NCBI RefSeq assembly: GCF_044582145.1
Contig: NZ_JBDODO010000007.1
DNA from: Guyparkeria sp016278265
Lineage (GTDB): Bacteria; Pseudomonadota; Gammaproteobacteria; Halothiobacillales; Halothiobacillaceae
DNA length: 64,000 nucleotides
Reading direction: 5' to 3' (one strand)
Shown one piece after another: positions 18,610-28,640 of this stretch; the stretch's first letter is position 1; each line of letters starts with the position of its first letter. Made by a program: the position numbers and the translations under genes. A model generated the notes under the pieces. That model did no database searches and was not told where the DNA came from. It saw nothing but the letters and a program-made list of their open reading frames with translations.

Positions 18610-18613
<4 letters not shown>
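16604..18613 (+). CDS. Sensor histidine kinase, NtrB-like, partner of the sox-proximal regulator
   Basis: 669-residue membrane sensor kinase. First membrane helix about 6-28, a roughly 300-residue periplasmic sensor region, second helix near 330-355, a HAMP linker, then HisKA and ATPase domains. Phospho-acceptor His lies in MAAGIGHEINNPLNN near residue 432; ATP-binding boxes are NLVRNAIHAS, DEGSGLP and GTGLGLSIS. The stop overlaps the response-regulator start by four bases, so the two are a cognate pair. The position next to soxYZ suggests it senses a reduced sulfur compound or the redox state of its oxidation; this is inference. Confidence 0.9.
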
Positions 18614-19965
<1,352 letters not shown>

Positions 19966-20001
19966 TCAACACGCCACATTCGGCCGATCACGGCCGGAAT
20001 C

Positions 20002-20045
20002 ATTGCAATGCCGGACGCATAAAAATTGCAGATTGCAACTTGCAA
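20002..20045 (+). promoter_or_regulatory. TTGCAA repeats: candidate enhancer (UAS) for the NtrC-type regulator
   Basis: ATTGCAAT (20002-20009) is followed by three abutting heptamers ATTGCAG, ATTGCAA and CTTGCAA (20025-20045). TTGCAA is self-complementary and recurs at 20003, 20033 and 20040. Relative to the start predicted from the sigma54 promoter the cluster spans about -120 to -77, the normal range for an enhancer-binding protein. The binding protein is inferred from position. Confidence 0.55.
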
Positions 20046-20076
20046 CAGGTGCCATCGACCCCTCGTTTCCCCTTTT

Positions 20077-20089
20077 TATCAGTCAGTTA
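20077..20089 (+). promoter_or_regulatory. Candidate IHF site between enhancer and sox promoter
   Basis: TATCAGTCAGTTA fits the IHF core WATCAANNNNTTR at all but one position and follows a short pyrimidine/T tract. At about -45 to -33 it lies between the repeats and the promoter, where IHF bends DNA at many sigma54 promoters. Confidence 0.4.
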
Positions 20090-20095
20090 CGAACC

Positions 20096-20110
20096 TGGCA
20101 CGGGCCGTGC
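20096..20110 (+). promoter_or_regulatory. Sigma54 (RpoN) promoter of soxYZ
   Basis: TGGCAC-GGGCC-GTGC: the GG (20097-20098) and GC (20109-20110) are 12 bases apart, exactly as in -24/-12 promoters, and the flanking bases match TGGCACG-N4-TTGC closely. The transcript would begin near 20122, 34 bases before soxY. Confidence 0.75.
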
Positions 20111-20155
20111 TTCTCTAGGAGCGTGGACACCCACACATTAACGAGGAGTTAAGAT

Positions 20156-20626
20156 ATGCAAACTAAGCGTCGCGTATTTCTGAAGGGCAGCCTCGCTGCC
20201 AGTGCTGCTGGCCTGGCTGTTGGTGCCGGCCTGCTTTCCCCGCGTGCCGTACTGGCCGCCGACTGGCCGACTGCCGCTTTCGATTCCGAGAGCATGGACA
20301 ACGCCCTGAAGGAGCTGTTCGGTGCCCATGAAGCCGCCGATTCCGGCGACATCACCGTGAAGGCCCCGGACATCGCCGAGAACGGCGCCGTTGTTCCGGT
20401 CACCGTCGAGTCCGGCATCGCCGACTCCGACAAGGTCGCGATCTTCGTGTCGAAGAACCCGAATCCGCTGGTCGCTTCCTTCGACCTGTCTGGCGCCAAC
20501 CCGTTCGTTTCCACCCGTATCCGTATGGGCGAGACCGACGACGTCACTGGCGTGGTTCACGCTGGCGGCAAGCTGTACAAAGCGTCCAAGGAAGTCAAGG
20601 TAACCATCGGTGGCTGCGGCGGCTAA
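20156..20626 (+). CDS. soxY: Thiosulfate-oxidation carrier protein SoxY
   Basis: Periplasmic carrier subunit on whose C-terminal cysteine sulfur intermediates are carried through the Sox cycle (SoxAX, SoxB, SoxCD). 156 residues: a Tat signal (KRRVFLKGS, about 4-12, cleavage after VLAA) and the swinging-arm C terminus ending IGGCGG, with Cys 154 the attachment residue. GAGGAG precedes the start. SoxZ follows after 57 bases. No soxAXBCD gene is in the window, so the carrier is encoded apart from the enzymes. Confidence 0.97.
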   Translation: MQTKRRVFLKGSLAASAAGLAVGAGLLSPRAVLAADWPTAAFDSESMDNALKELFGAHEAADSGDITVKAPDIAENGAVVPVTVESGIADSDKVAIFVSKNPNPLVASFDLSGANPFVSTRIRMGETDDVTGVVHAGGKLYKASKEVKVTIGGCGG

Positions 20627-20683
20627 TCAGCCTCTGAACGCAAAGTCATTGATTAAAGACAGATAACCCAAGAGGTATAGATT

Positions 20684-20989
20684 ATGTCTACTATCCGCAT
20701 GCGCATTTCTCCGGCCGGCGACGTTCTGGACGTGAAGGCCCTGATCCGTCACCCGATGGAGTCTGGCAACCGCGAAGACAAGTCCACCGGCGAGAAGATC
20801 CCGGCGAACTTCATCCAGAAGCTGATGGTCTCCGTCAACGGTGAGAACGTCATGGACGGCAACCTGTCGGAAGCCGTTTCCAAGAACCCCTACCTGAACA
20901 TCAAGGTACCGGGTAAGAAAGGTGACGAAGTCACCATCGCTTGGACCTCCAACACCGGTGAGTCCGACGAGGCGACCCAGGCTGCCTAA
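20684..20989 (+). CDS. soxZ: Thiosulfate-oxidation carrier protein SoxZ
   Basis: Partner of SoxY; the heterodimer presents the sulfur-carrying arm to the Sox enzymes in the periplasm. 101 residues, a single immunoglobulin-like domain without signal peptide, exported by Tat as a complex with SoxY. The RISPAGDVLDVKALIRHPMES N terminus is family-typical. Ends with soxY at one terminator. Confidence 0.96.
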   Translation: MSTIRMRISPAGDVLDVKALIRHPMESGNREDKSTGEKIPANFIQKLMVSVNGENVMDGNLSEAVSKNPYLNIKVPGKKGDEVTIAWTSNTGESDEATQAA

Positions 20990-21016
20990 GGCAGACTGAG
21001 CTACCCGAAGGACAAG

Positions 21017-21042
21017 GCCCGCCACTCGGCGGGCTTTTTTTT
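21017..21042 (+). terminator. Rho-independent terminator of soxYZ
   Basis: GCCCGCC-ACTC-GGCGGGC followed by eight T, 28 bases after soxZ. Confidence 0.93.
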
Positions 21043-21092
21043 GTGCGTGACGTTTTCTCTGGGCGGGAAGCTGTCACCGGCTGCCGGCAGGG

Positions 21093-21545
21093 TCAAGCGG
21101 GCGGCGGCGCTTCCAGCCAAAAGGTCACCGGTCCGTCATTGACCAATTCCACCTGCATGTCGGCGCGGAAGCGACCGGTCGCCACCGCCCCGGGGTAACG
21201 GCGGCTGAGCGATTCGACGAAGACATCAAACAGCCCTTCCGCCACGCTGGGATCGGCCGCCGGGGTGAAGCTGGGCCGATTGCCGCGGCGGGTGTCCGCC
21301 GCCAGCGTGAATTGCGGCACGGCGAGCACCCCGCCCTCGGCCTGCCGCAGGGAGCGATTCATCCGGCCAGCCTCGTCGGGGAACACTCGATAACTGAGGA
21401 CCCGCTCGGCCAGGCGCTCGGCTTGGGCCGGCCCGTCCCCCTGCTCGACCCCCACCAGACAGACCAGCCCAACCCCGATTTCGCCAATCACCTCGTCATC
21501 CACCCGCACGGCACCCCGCCGCGCGCGCTGGATCAGGCCGATCAT
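21093..21545 (-). CDS. dtd: D-aminoacyl-tRNA deacylase
   Basis: Hydrolyses D-aminoacyl (and glycyl-mischarged) tRNAs. 150 residues, usual length. MIGLIQRARRGAVRV at the N terminus, LAVPQFTLAADTRRGNRPSF near 74-93 (substrate-gating SQFTL-type motif, here PQFTL) and the C-terminal NDGPVTFWLE, the NxGPVT motif, identify it. The change of Ser to Pro before QFTL is a minor departure. Overlaps pip by four bases. Confidence 0.93.
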   Translation of the reverse strand: MIGLIQRARRGAVRVDDEVIGEIGVGLVCLVGVEQGDGPAQAERLAERVLSYRVFPDEAGRMNRSLRQAEGGVLAVPQFTLAADTRRGNRPSFTPAADPSVAEGLFDVFVESLSRRYPGAVATGRFRADMQVELVNDGPVTFWLEAPPPA

Positions 21546-22492
21546 GACCGCGCCTCGTCGGCGAACCGGTCGGTGGCTCGCACCAGCGCATCGACGATCC
21601 CCGCCTCGCTCGCCGCATGACCGGCATCCTCGATCACCTCGAAGCCCGCGTTCGGCCAGCGCTCATGCAGGGCGAAGGCCTGGTCGACGGGGCAGACCAT
21701 GTCGTAGCGACCGTGGACGATGTGTCCCGGGATGCCGGCAAGCCGGTCCATGCCATCAAGCAGCGGTGTCTCCAGGAACGAATCGTTCATGAAATAGTGG
21801 TTTTCGATCCGGGCGATCGACAGGGCGTGATGGGCATCGGCGAAGTAGTCCACCACCTCGGACTCCGGCCGCAATGTGGCACAGCGTCCTTCCCACACCG
21901 ACCAGGCCCGCGCAGCCTGGTACTGGGCGATCTGGTCGTCGCCATTGAGCCGGCGGTGATAGGCGGCGACCAGGTCGCCCCGCTCGTCGGCGGGAATCGG
22001 CTCGAGGTAATCGCGCCAGTAATCGGGGAACACGCGCGAGGCACCATCCTGGTAGAACCAGCGGATGTCCTGCCGACGGCAGAGAAACACACCCCGAAGG
22101 ATCAGGCCGGTCACCCGCTCCGGGTGGGCCTGGGCATAGGCCAGGGCCAGGGTCGAGCCCCAGGAGCCACCGAAGACCAGCCAACGCTCGATGCCCAATG
22201 TTTCGCGCAGCAACTCGAGATCGGCGATCAGGTCGGCCGTCGTATTGGCCTCCAGCCCGGCATGCGGCGTCGAGCGTCCCGCACCGCGCTGGTCCGGCAG
22301 GACGATGCGGTAACGATCCGGATCGAAAAACCGTCGATGCATCGGGGTGCATCCCGCCCCGGGCCCACCGTGCAGGAACAGCACCGGCAGACCGGTCAGC
22401 CGGCCACACTCCTCGACATGCAGGACATGCCCTTCGCCGACCGGCAGGCTGTGATTGACCAGGGGTTCGATTGGGGGATAGAGCGCACGCAT
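21542..22492 (-). CDS. pip: Proline iminopeptidase
   Basis: Alpha/beta hydrolase that releases N-terminal proline from peptides. 316 residues. LHGGPGAGCTP (oxyanion-hole HGGPG) near 41, nucleophile Ser in FGGSWGSTLALAYA near 112, and catalytic His in DAGHAASE near the C terminus are all intact. Forms a two-gene unit with dtd. Confidence 0.93.
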   Translation of the reverse strand: MRALYPPIEPLVNHSLPVGEGHVLHVEECGRLTGLPVLFLHGGPGAGCTPMHRRFFDPDRYRIVLPDQRGAGRSTPHAGLEANTTADLIADLELLRETLGIERWLVFGGSWGSTLALAYAQAHPERVTGLILRGVFLCRRQDIRWFYQDGASRVFPDYWRDYLEPIPADERGDLVAAYHRRLNGDDQIAQYQAARAWSVWEGRCATLRPESEVVDYFADAHHALSIARIENHYFMNDSFLETPLLDGMDRLAGIPGHIVHGRYDMVCPVDQAFALHERWPNAGFEVIEDAGHAASEAGIVDALVRATDRFADEARS

Positions 22493-22723
22493 GCTGGCGG
22501 ACCTCGATTGGCTGCGATGGACGAACGGGCCGGATGGCCGGAGTCAGTCTAGGGAAACTTTGCATGGATCGACAACGCCTCGTTTCCGCGCAGCCGGCGG
22601 CCGACACGCTCCGCGTCGGTGCACCAGTCGATGCCCGATCGACGCCCGGCCGCCATGGCGGGGGGCCCGGCGCCATGGTGTGGATATTGCTAACTCGACG
22701 TCAATGCGTCACCGGAGACCCTC

Positions 22724-22984
22724 ATGTCACAACGCGAGCAAATGCAACGCCTGATCGAACTCAAGCGCGCCCTGGAAAAGGACATGGGGATCACCGTCGA
22801 CATGTCTCGCTACGGTGTCGAACAACGCCTGCTGCGTCTTGCCCGGGCGAGCGAGGATCCCACGGTCCAGGCCCTCGCCGCATCGCTCGATCACCCCGCG
22901 ACTGCCGCCGAACCGGAAGAGCCCGCTGAACCCGGCCCGCGCATCCGCGGCTACTACCGCGGCCGCCCCCTCTACGACGAATAG
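22724..22984 (+). CDS. Small hypothetical protein
   Basis: 86 residues, not assigned to a family. An amphipathic N-terminal half (MQRLIELKRALEKDMG...) is followed by a Pro/Glu/Ala-rich linker and a Gly/Tyr/Arg tail (RIRGYYRGRPLYDE). GGAG lies ten bases before the ATG and coding character is good, so it is probably a real gene; it sits between pip (divergent) and ttcA. The 230-base gap before it holds nothing I recognise. Confidence 0.6.
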   Translation: MSQREQMQRLIELKRALEKDMGITVDMSRYGVEQRLLRLARASEDPTVQALAASLDHPATAAEPEEPAEPGPRIRGYYRGRPLYDE

Positions 22985-23066
22985 CCCGCGCGATCAGGCG
23001 AGGTCGCGGCCGGATCACGACTGGTAAGATGATCGTCCATCATCAACGACTCCATTACGCCGCCCC

Positions 23067-23906
23067 ATGCCCGTCACCCTCAAGAACGATCCCGTCGATA
23101 TCGCCGATACGCCCAAAGGGCGCTGGGCCACACCCGGCCGCGGCCTGCAAAAACAGGTCGCCCGCGCCGTGATGCACTACCAGATGCTGCATCACGGCGA
23201 CCGAGTCGTGCTGGGCCTGTCCGGCGGCAAGGACTCGCTCTCGCTGCTCCACATCCTGCGGCATATCCAGCGACGCGCACCGATCGATTTCGAGATCGCC
23301 GCGATCACCGTCGACCCGATGGTGCCCGGTTTCGATCCGGGCCCGCTCAGTGGTTACCTCGAAACCCTCGGCGTACGCCACTACCGGGTGCAGGAAGACA
23401 TCGTCGCGCTGGCCGACGACCACATGAGCGGGGACTCCTACTGCTCGTTCTGCTCGCGGCTCAAGCGTGGGCTGATCTATCGCCTCGCCCGCGAGGAAGG
23501 CTTCAACGTGCTGGCACTGGCCCAACACCTCGACGATCTCGCCGAGAGCTTCATGATGAGTGCGTTCCACGGTGGCAAGCTCAACACCATGAAGGCGCAT
23601 TACCTCAACGATGCCGGTGACGTGCGCATCATCCGCCCGCTGGTGGACGTGCGCGAGTCGACCCTGGTCGATTTCGCCCGCGACTTCGAGTTGCCGGTGA
23701 TCAACGACAACTGCCCCGCCTGCTTCGCCATGCCCACCCAACGCGAACACTTCAAGCAACTGCTTGTCGCCGAGGAGCACGGCAACGGCCAGCTGTTCCA
23801 CTCGCTCCGATCGGCCATTGCGCCCCTGGTCGCTGATGGCGCCGATCGGGCGATCGCGCATGCCACCACGGCATACGCCGCCCCGCTGGCGGCCTCTCGC
23901 AAGTGA
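23067..23906 (+). CDS. ttcA: tRNA 2-thiocytidine(32) biosynthesis protein
   Basis: Iron-sulfur PP-loop ATPase that thiolates C32 of certain tRNAs. 279 residues. The ATP motif LSGGKDSLSLL is near residue 51; the cluster-ligand cysteines are in YCSFCSR near 127-130 and NDNCPACF near 215-220. Overlaps the acyltransferase gene downstream by four bases. Confidence 0.95.
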   Translation: MPVTLKNDPVDIADTPKGRWATPGRGLQKQVARAVMHYQMLHHGDRVVLGLSGGKDSLSLLHILRHIQRRAPIDFEIAAITVDPMVPGFDPGPLSGYLETLGVRHYRVQEDIVALADDHMSGDSYCSFCSRLKRGLIYRLAREEGFNVLALAQHLDDLAESFMMSAFHGGKLNTMKAHYLNDAGDVRIIRPLVDVRESTLVDFARDFELPVINDNCPACFAMPTQREHFKQLLVAEEHGNGQLFHSLRSAIAPLVADGADRAIAHATTAYAAPLAASRK

Positions 23907-24841
23907 AAAAACGGCTCGACACGACCTGGGGCTATTGGCGCGGTCGCCTGAGGCTGGCCGCGGCACGGGCCGTGCTCGCCGCATTGGGCTGGCTCCCCCT
24001 CCCCGCCGCACAACGCCTCGGCACCTGGCTGGGCAGGCTCGCCTGGGTCATGCGCGGATCGACGCGTCGGACCATCGAGGCAAACCTCGCCCAATGCCTG
24101 CCCGAACTGGACGATGGCCAACGCAAGACGCTCGCCCGGGAAACGCTGATCGAGACGGGCAAGGGAGTGGTCGAAACCGCCTCGGCCTGGCATTGGGACC
24201 AGTCCGACGTCGGGGCGGTGGTGCGCACGATGGACGGGTTCGAGCCAATCGAACAGGCGATCGAGACCGGTCGAGGCGCCATTCTGCTCGCGCCACATAT
24301 CGGCAACTGGGAACTGGGCGGGCTCGCGACAGGCGCCCGGGTTCCGACCACGGTCATGTACCGCCCGCCGCGCGAACCGGCCATGGAGCAATTGCTGGTG
24401 GAGTTCCGCGCTCGCTTCGGCGCCGCCATGGCGCCGGCCAACCTGGGCGGGGTGCGAAAGGCGCTGCGCGCGCTCAAGCGCGGTGAACTGGTCGCCATTC
24501 TGCCCGACCAGGCGCCGCGGCACGGCGAGGGAGTCATGGCGCCATTCTTCGGCCAGCCGGCGCTGACCATGACGTTGATCCGCACCCTGACTCGACGCAC
24601 CGGCGTGCCCGTCTTCACCGGCTGGGCCGAACGCCTACCCGATGCGCGCGGGTTTCGCATCCACTACGCGCCGGTCACCGAACCCATCGACCACGACGAC
24701 CCCGTCGAGGCGGCTGCGGCCCTCAATCGCGTGGTCGAGCGTGTCGTGCGCGAGAATCCCAGCCAGTACCAATGGACCTACCGGCGTTTCCGTCGCCAGG
24801 CCAGCGGACGGGCTCGAGGCGGCCAGCGCCGAGAGGATTGA
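23903..24841 (+). CDS. Lipid A biosynthesis acyltransferase (LpxL/HtrB family)
   Basis: Inner-membrane enzyme that transfers a secondary acyl chain to the lipid A precursor. 312 residues. N-terminal hydrophobic segment, then the catalytic block APHIGNWELGGL near 130 and the ALKRGELVAILPDQAPRHGEG segment near 190. The start is a GTG overlapping the ttcA stop (GTGA). Convergent with a second gene of the same superfamily 17 bases away; which secondary chain each adds cannot be told from sequence. Confidence 0.87.
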   Translation: MKKRLDTTWGYWRGRLRLAAARAVLAALGWLPLPAAQRLGTWLGRLAWVMRGSTRRTIEANLAQCLPELDDGQRKTLARETLIETGKGVVETASAWHWDQSDVGAVVRTMDGFEPIEQAIETGRGAILLAPHIGNWELGGLATGARVPTTVMYRPPREPAMEQLLVEFRARFGAAMAPANLGGVRKALRALKRGELVAILPDQAPRHGEGVMAPFFGQPALTMTLIRTLTRRTGVPVFTGWAERLPDARGFRIHYAPVTEPIDHDDPVEAAAALNRVVERVVRENPSQYQWTYRRFRRQASGRARGGQRRED

Positions 24842-24858
24842 CGACAAGCCTCTTCCGG

Positions 24859-25797
24859 TCAGTCCCGATACCGGTCGGCCTCGTCCGGCGGCGTGGTCTT
24901 GAAGTACTTGAGCGACCACATCAACTGGGCCGGGTCGTCGATCACCAGGTCCTCGATCACGCGGTTGATCGCCGCAGCCGCTTCGCGATCGTTGCCCGCG
25001 GGCAGGTCGACCGGCTCGAGAAATCGCAACCGGTACTGCCCGGTGGTCTCGTCGAGCTGCCCGATCACGGGATAGACCGGCCGGCGGCTCGCCCGCGCCA
25101 GCTTGCCCGCCAGCGGCAAGGTCGCCTTTTCCACGCCGAAGAACGGCGCGAAGACGCTGTGCTCGGCCCCCAGATCCTCGTCAGCGATGTAGAAGAAGCT
25201 CCGCCCCGAGCGCAGGGCGCGCAGATGCGGCCCCATGCCGCGCTCGCGCGGCAACGCCTCGGTGCCGTGCCGGGTGCGCATGCCGCCGAACCACCAGTCG
25301 ATCACCGGGTTGCGGGCAAACGGCTTGTAGATGGTCGAGCCCAGGACCGTTTCCGCCAGCATGGCCGCCGCCCACTCCAGCCCCACGCTGTGCACGGTGA
25401 GAATCAGTCCGGGCTCGGCGCGCAGCCGGTCGAGAATCGCCTGGCCCTCAACCTCGGTCTGGCGGGTCAGCTCGCCGCGGCCAGCACAGCGGACACGACC
25501 CAGATCCAGCAGGGCGAGCATGTGCCGGTCCAGGTATTGACGCAGCCATTGCTCGCGCGTCGCGGCCGTCTGATGCGGGAAACACAACCGCAGGTTGGTC
25601 GCGATGATCCCCGCCCGGCGCGGATTGAGGCGCCGGTACAGACCGGCAAGCGCACGCGCCACGGTGCGGCGCAGCGGATGGCCGCCGACCGCCAGCAGTC
25701 GCAGCAGGCCGATCCCCAGCCAGGTGGGCCAATAACGCGGGGCGAGCAGCCCGCGACGAAACACCGGCGGACCGACGGCGGCACGCCTCGGGCTCAT
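24859..25797 (-). CDS. Lipid A biosynthesis acyltransferase, LpxL-like
   Basis: Second late acyltransferase, 312 residues and only distantly similar to its neighbour. Catalytic His/Glu occur in TVHSVGLEWAAAML near 137, and IATNLRLCFP near 72 and FYIADEDLGAEHSVFAPFFG near 196 match LpxL/LpxM proteins closely. The ATG at 25797 overlaps the trkH stop by four bases, so it is expressed as the last gene of the ntrYX-trkAH run. Confidence 0.88.
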   Translation of the reverse strand: MSPRRAAVGPPVFRRGLLAPRYWPTWLGIGLLRLLAVGGHPLRRTVARALAGLYRRLNPRRAGIIATNLRLCFPHQTAATREQWLRQYLDRHMLALLDLGRVRCAGRGELTRQTEVEGQAILDRLRAEPGLILTVHSVGLEWAAAMLAETVLGSTIYKPFARNPVIDWWFGGMRTRHGTEALPRERGMGPHLRALRSGRSFFYIADEDLGAEHSVFAPFFGVEKATLPLAGKLARASRRPVYPVIGQLDETTGQYRLRFLEPVDLPAGNDREAAAAINRVIEDLVIDDPAQLMWSLKYFKTTPPDEADRYRD

Positions 25798-27245
25798 CGC
25801 CGCCAGAACATCGGCAACAGGATGGCCAGCACGGTGAAGATCTCGAGACGGCCGAGGATCATCGCCAGCATGCCCAGCCACAGCACCGGCTCCGACTCCG
25901 AGGCGAAATTGCTGGCCACCGAGCCGATGCCCGGACCGAGGTTGGCGAGGGTGGCGAGCACCGCCCCCAGCGCCGACTCGATGTCCATGCCGGTGAACAG
26001 CATGGCGAAGAAGAAGAACAGAAAGGTGAACATCCAGGCGGCGAAGAAGGCCCACACGGCGCTGATCACACTTGGGTCAAGTGGACGCCCGCTCAGGCGG
26101 ATGACGAACACCGCGTGCGGGTGGATCAGGCGGCGTATCTCGTGGAATCCCTGGCGGGCGAGCAGCATCACGCGCACCGATTTCATGCCGCCGGTGGTCG
26201 AGCCGGCACAGCCGCCGATGACGGTGGTCATCACCAGCAGCAGCATCAGGAAGGGGCCATAAACGGTGTGATCCGTGGCGGTGTACCCCGTGGTCGTCGC
26301 GAACGAAACCAGGTTGAACAGGTTTTGGCGCACCGTATCGAGCCAACTGCCCTCCGGCCAGTTCGCGAGGAAGAATGCCACGACCAACACGGCGACCGCC
26401 ATCAGCCAGCCGATAAAGAAGCGCACCTCGGCACTGCGCCAGTAGGCACGTAGCGAGCCGTGCCGCAGCGCAATGAAATGCAGCGCCATGGGCAGCGCCC
26501 CGAGGATCATGAAGACCATGGCCGTGACTTCCATGGTCGGGTTCTGGAAATAACCGAAACTTGCGTCGTGGGTGGAGAACCCCCCCGTCGCCACGGTGGT
26601 GAAGGCGTGGCCGACGGCATCGAACCAGGTCATGCCCTCGATCTTGTAGACCAGCGCACAGAGCACCGTGATGCCGGTGTACACCAGCCAGAGCACCTTG
26701 GCGGTCTCCGAGATGCGTCCCGACAGGCGCGAATCCTTGATCGGGCCGGTCATCTCGCCCTTGTAGAGCTGCATGCCACCCACACCCAGCAGCGGCAGGA
26801 AAGCCACCACCAGCACGATGATCCCCAACCCGCCCAGCCATTGGAGTTGCTGGCGGTAGAACAGCAGCGAGCGCGGCAACTCATCGAGCCCCGTGATCAC
26901 CGTTGCCCCGGTGGTGGTGATGCCCGAGACCGACTCGAACACCGACTGGGTAAAGCTCAGGCCCAACTCCGGCTGCAGGTAGATCGGCGTCGAGCCGATC
27001 AGCCCCAGGACCACCCAGAACGACACCACGATCAACAGCCCATCACGCAGCTTCATCTCACGATGGTAATTACGGGTCAGCCCCCAGAGGATGCCGCCCA
27101 GCGTCACGCTGATGCCGAAACTCAGGGCAAAGGGCGTCAGGTTGGCATCACCCATCGCCCAGCCGACCAGCCACGGCGGAACAAAGGTCAGGCCGAAGAC
27201 CATCAGGAGGATCCCGAGAATACGAACCACGATCAGAAATTGCAT
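25794..27245 (-). CDS. trkH: Trk potassium uptake protein TrkH
   Basis: Integral inner-membrane K+ translocation subunit. 483 residues, four M1-P-M2 repeats; selectivity-filter loops include SGITTTGATVI near 109 and CAGSTTGGMKSVRV near 313. Works with the adjacent TrkA, which gates it in response to nucleotides. The order trkA-trkH behind ntrYX is common in gammaproteobacteria. Confidence 0.95.
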   Translation of the reverse strand: MQFLIVVRILGILLMVFGLTFVPPWLVGWAMGDANLTPFALSFGISVTLGGILWGLTRNYHREMKLRDGLLIVVSFWVVLGLIGSTPIYLQPELGLSFTQSVFESVSGITTTGATVITGLDELPRSLLFYRQQLQWLGGLGIIVLVVAFLPLLGVGGMQLYKGEMTGPIKDSRLSGRISETAKVLWLVYTGITVLCALVYKIEGMTWFDAVGHAFTTVATGGFSTHDASFGYFQNPTMEVTAMVFMILGALPMALHFIALRHGSLRAYWRSAEVRFFIGWLMAVAVLVVAFFLANWPEGSWLDTVRQNLFNLVSFATTTGYTATDHTVYGPFLMLLLVMTTVIGGCAGSTTGGMKSVRVMLLARQGFHEIRRLIHPHAVFVIRLSGRPLDPSVISAVWAFFAAWMFTFLFFFFAMLFTGMDIESALGAVLATLANLGPGIGSVASNFASESEPVLWLGMLAMILGRLEIFTVLAILLPMFWRR

Positions 27246-27263
27246 GGGATCTCGCTGCCGACC

Positions 27264-28640
27264 CTAGAAAAAGCCGAAGCCGACCGAGAATAGCTGCTCG
27301 ATCTCGCCGATACGGCGTTTGTCGGTCAGAAACAGCACCACGTGGTCATCGGCCTTGATGACCGTGTCGTGGTGCGCAATCAAGACCTCGTCGTCGCGCA
27401 GGATCGCGCCGATGGTGGTGCCACGCGGCAGGTCCAACGCATCGATGCGCCGGCCAACCACCCGCGAGGTGCCCTCGTCGCCGCGGGCGATGATCTCGAT
27501 CGCCTCGGCCGCCCCACGGCGCAGGGAATACACGCTGACCACGTCGCCACGGCGCAGGTGGGTGAGTACCTCGCCAATAGTGATCTGGTGCGGCGACAGG
27601 GCGATATCGATCGAGCCCATCTCGATCAGGTCGACGTACTCGGTACGGTTGACGATGCACATCGCCCGCCGGGCGCCCAGTCGTTTGGCCAGCATCGCCG
27701 CGAGGATATTGTCCTCGTCGTCGTTGGTCAGCGCGAGGAAGACGTCCATGTCCTCGATGTTCTCTTCCTCGAGCAGTTCCGTGTCCGAGGCATTGCCCGA
27801 GAGCACGATGCTGCGGTCGAGGGACGCCGACAGTTCGCGCGCACGACGCAGGTTGTGGCTGATCAGCTTGACCTGGTAGTCGTCCTCGAGCTTGGCGGCC
27901 AGCGCCCCGCCGATATTGCCGCCGCCCGCGATCATGATGCGTTTGTAGGGCTTGTCGAGTGGGCGCATCACGCTCATCACGCGGCGGATGTCGCTCTTCT
28001 TGGCGAGGAAGAATACCTCGTCGCCGGCGAGTAGGGAGGCATCTCCCTCGGGCGGGATCGAGGTGTCGTGGCGATAGATTGCCGCCACGCGCGCCTCGGT
28101 GTCCGGCAGCAACTCGCGCAGGCGGTGGATGGGCTCGCCCACCATCGGGCCGCCGCGGTCGACTTCCATGCCGATCAGCAGCAGCCTGCCGTCGCCGAAC
28201 TCGCGCACCTGCAGGGCATCGGGGTATTTGATCAGCCGGGCGATGTAGTCCTTGATCAGCCGTTCGGGGCTGATGATGAAGTCGACCGGGATCGCCGCGT
28301 TGTCGAACAACGCCGGATGATCCTGGTAGTCGGTCACCCGGATCCGCGCGACCTTGGTGGGCGTGTGGAACAGCGTCCAGGCGATCTGGCAGGCGAGCAT
28401 GTTGGTCTCGTCGGAACTGGTGACCGCGATCAGGATGTCGGCATCCGCCGCGCCCGCCTCCTGCAGCACGCTCGGCTGCGAGCCCAAGCCGGTCACCGTG
28501 CGGATGTCCAGGCGTTCCTGCAGCCAGTTGAGCGCCTCGGCGTCGGTGTCGACCACCGTGACCGAGTTGTCGGTTTCGGTCGCCAGCGCGGTCGCCACCG
28601 AGCTGCCCACCTGGCCCGCCCCCAATACGATCACCTTCAT
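27264..28640 (-). CDS. trkA: Trk system gating protein TrkA
   Basis: Cytosolic regulator of TrkH with two RCK repeats, each having an NAD(H)-binding fold. 458 residues, full length. First Rossmann loop VIVLGAGQVGSSVA (3-16), second IMIAGGGNIGGALA near 235. Overlaps ntrX by four bases, so potassium uptake is co-transcribed with the two-component system. Confidence 0.95.
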   Translation of the reverse strand: MKVIVLGAGQVGSSVATALATETDNSVTVVDTDAEALNWLQERLDIRTVTGLGSQPSVLQEAGAADADILIAVTSSDETNMLACQIAWTLFHTPTKVARIRVTDYQDHPALFDNAAIPVDFIISPERLIKDYIARLIKYPDALQVREFGDGRLLLIGMEVDRGGPMVGEPIHRLRELLPDTEARVAAIYRHDTSIPPEGDASLLAGDEVFFLAKKSDIRRVMSVMRPLDKPYKRIMIAGGGNIGGALAAKLEDDYQVKLISHNLRRARELSASLDRSIVLSGNASDTELLEEENIEDMDVFLALTNDDEDNILAAMLAKRLGARRAMCIVNRTEYVDLIEMGSIDIALSPHQITIGEVLTHLRRGDVVSVYSLRRGAAEAIEIIARGDEGTSRVVGRRIDALDLPRGTTIGAILRDDEVLIAHHDTVIKADDHVVLFLTDKRRIGEIEQLFSVGFGFF

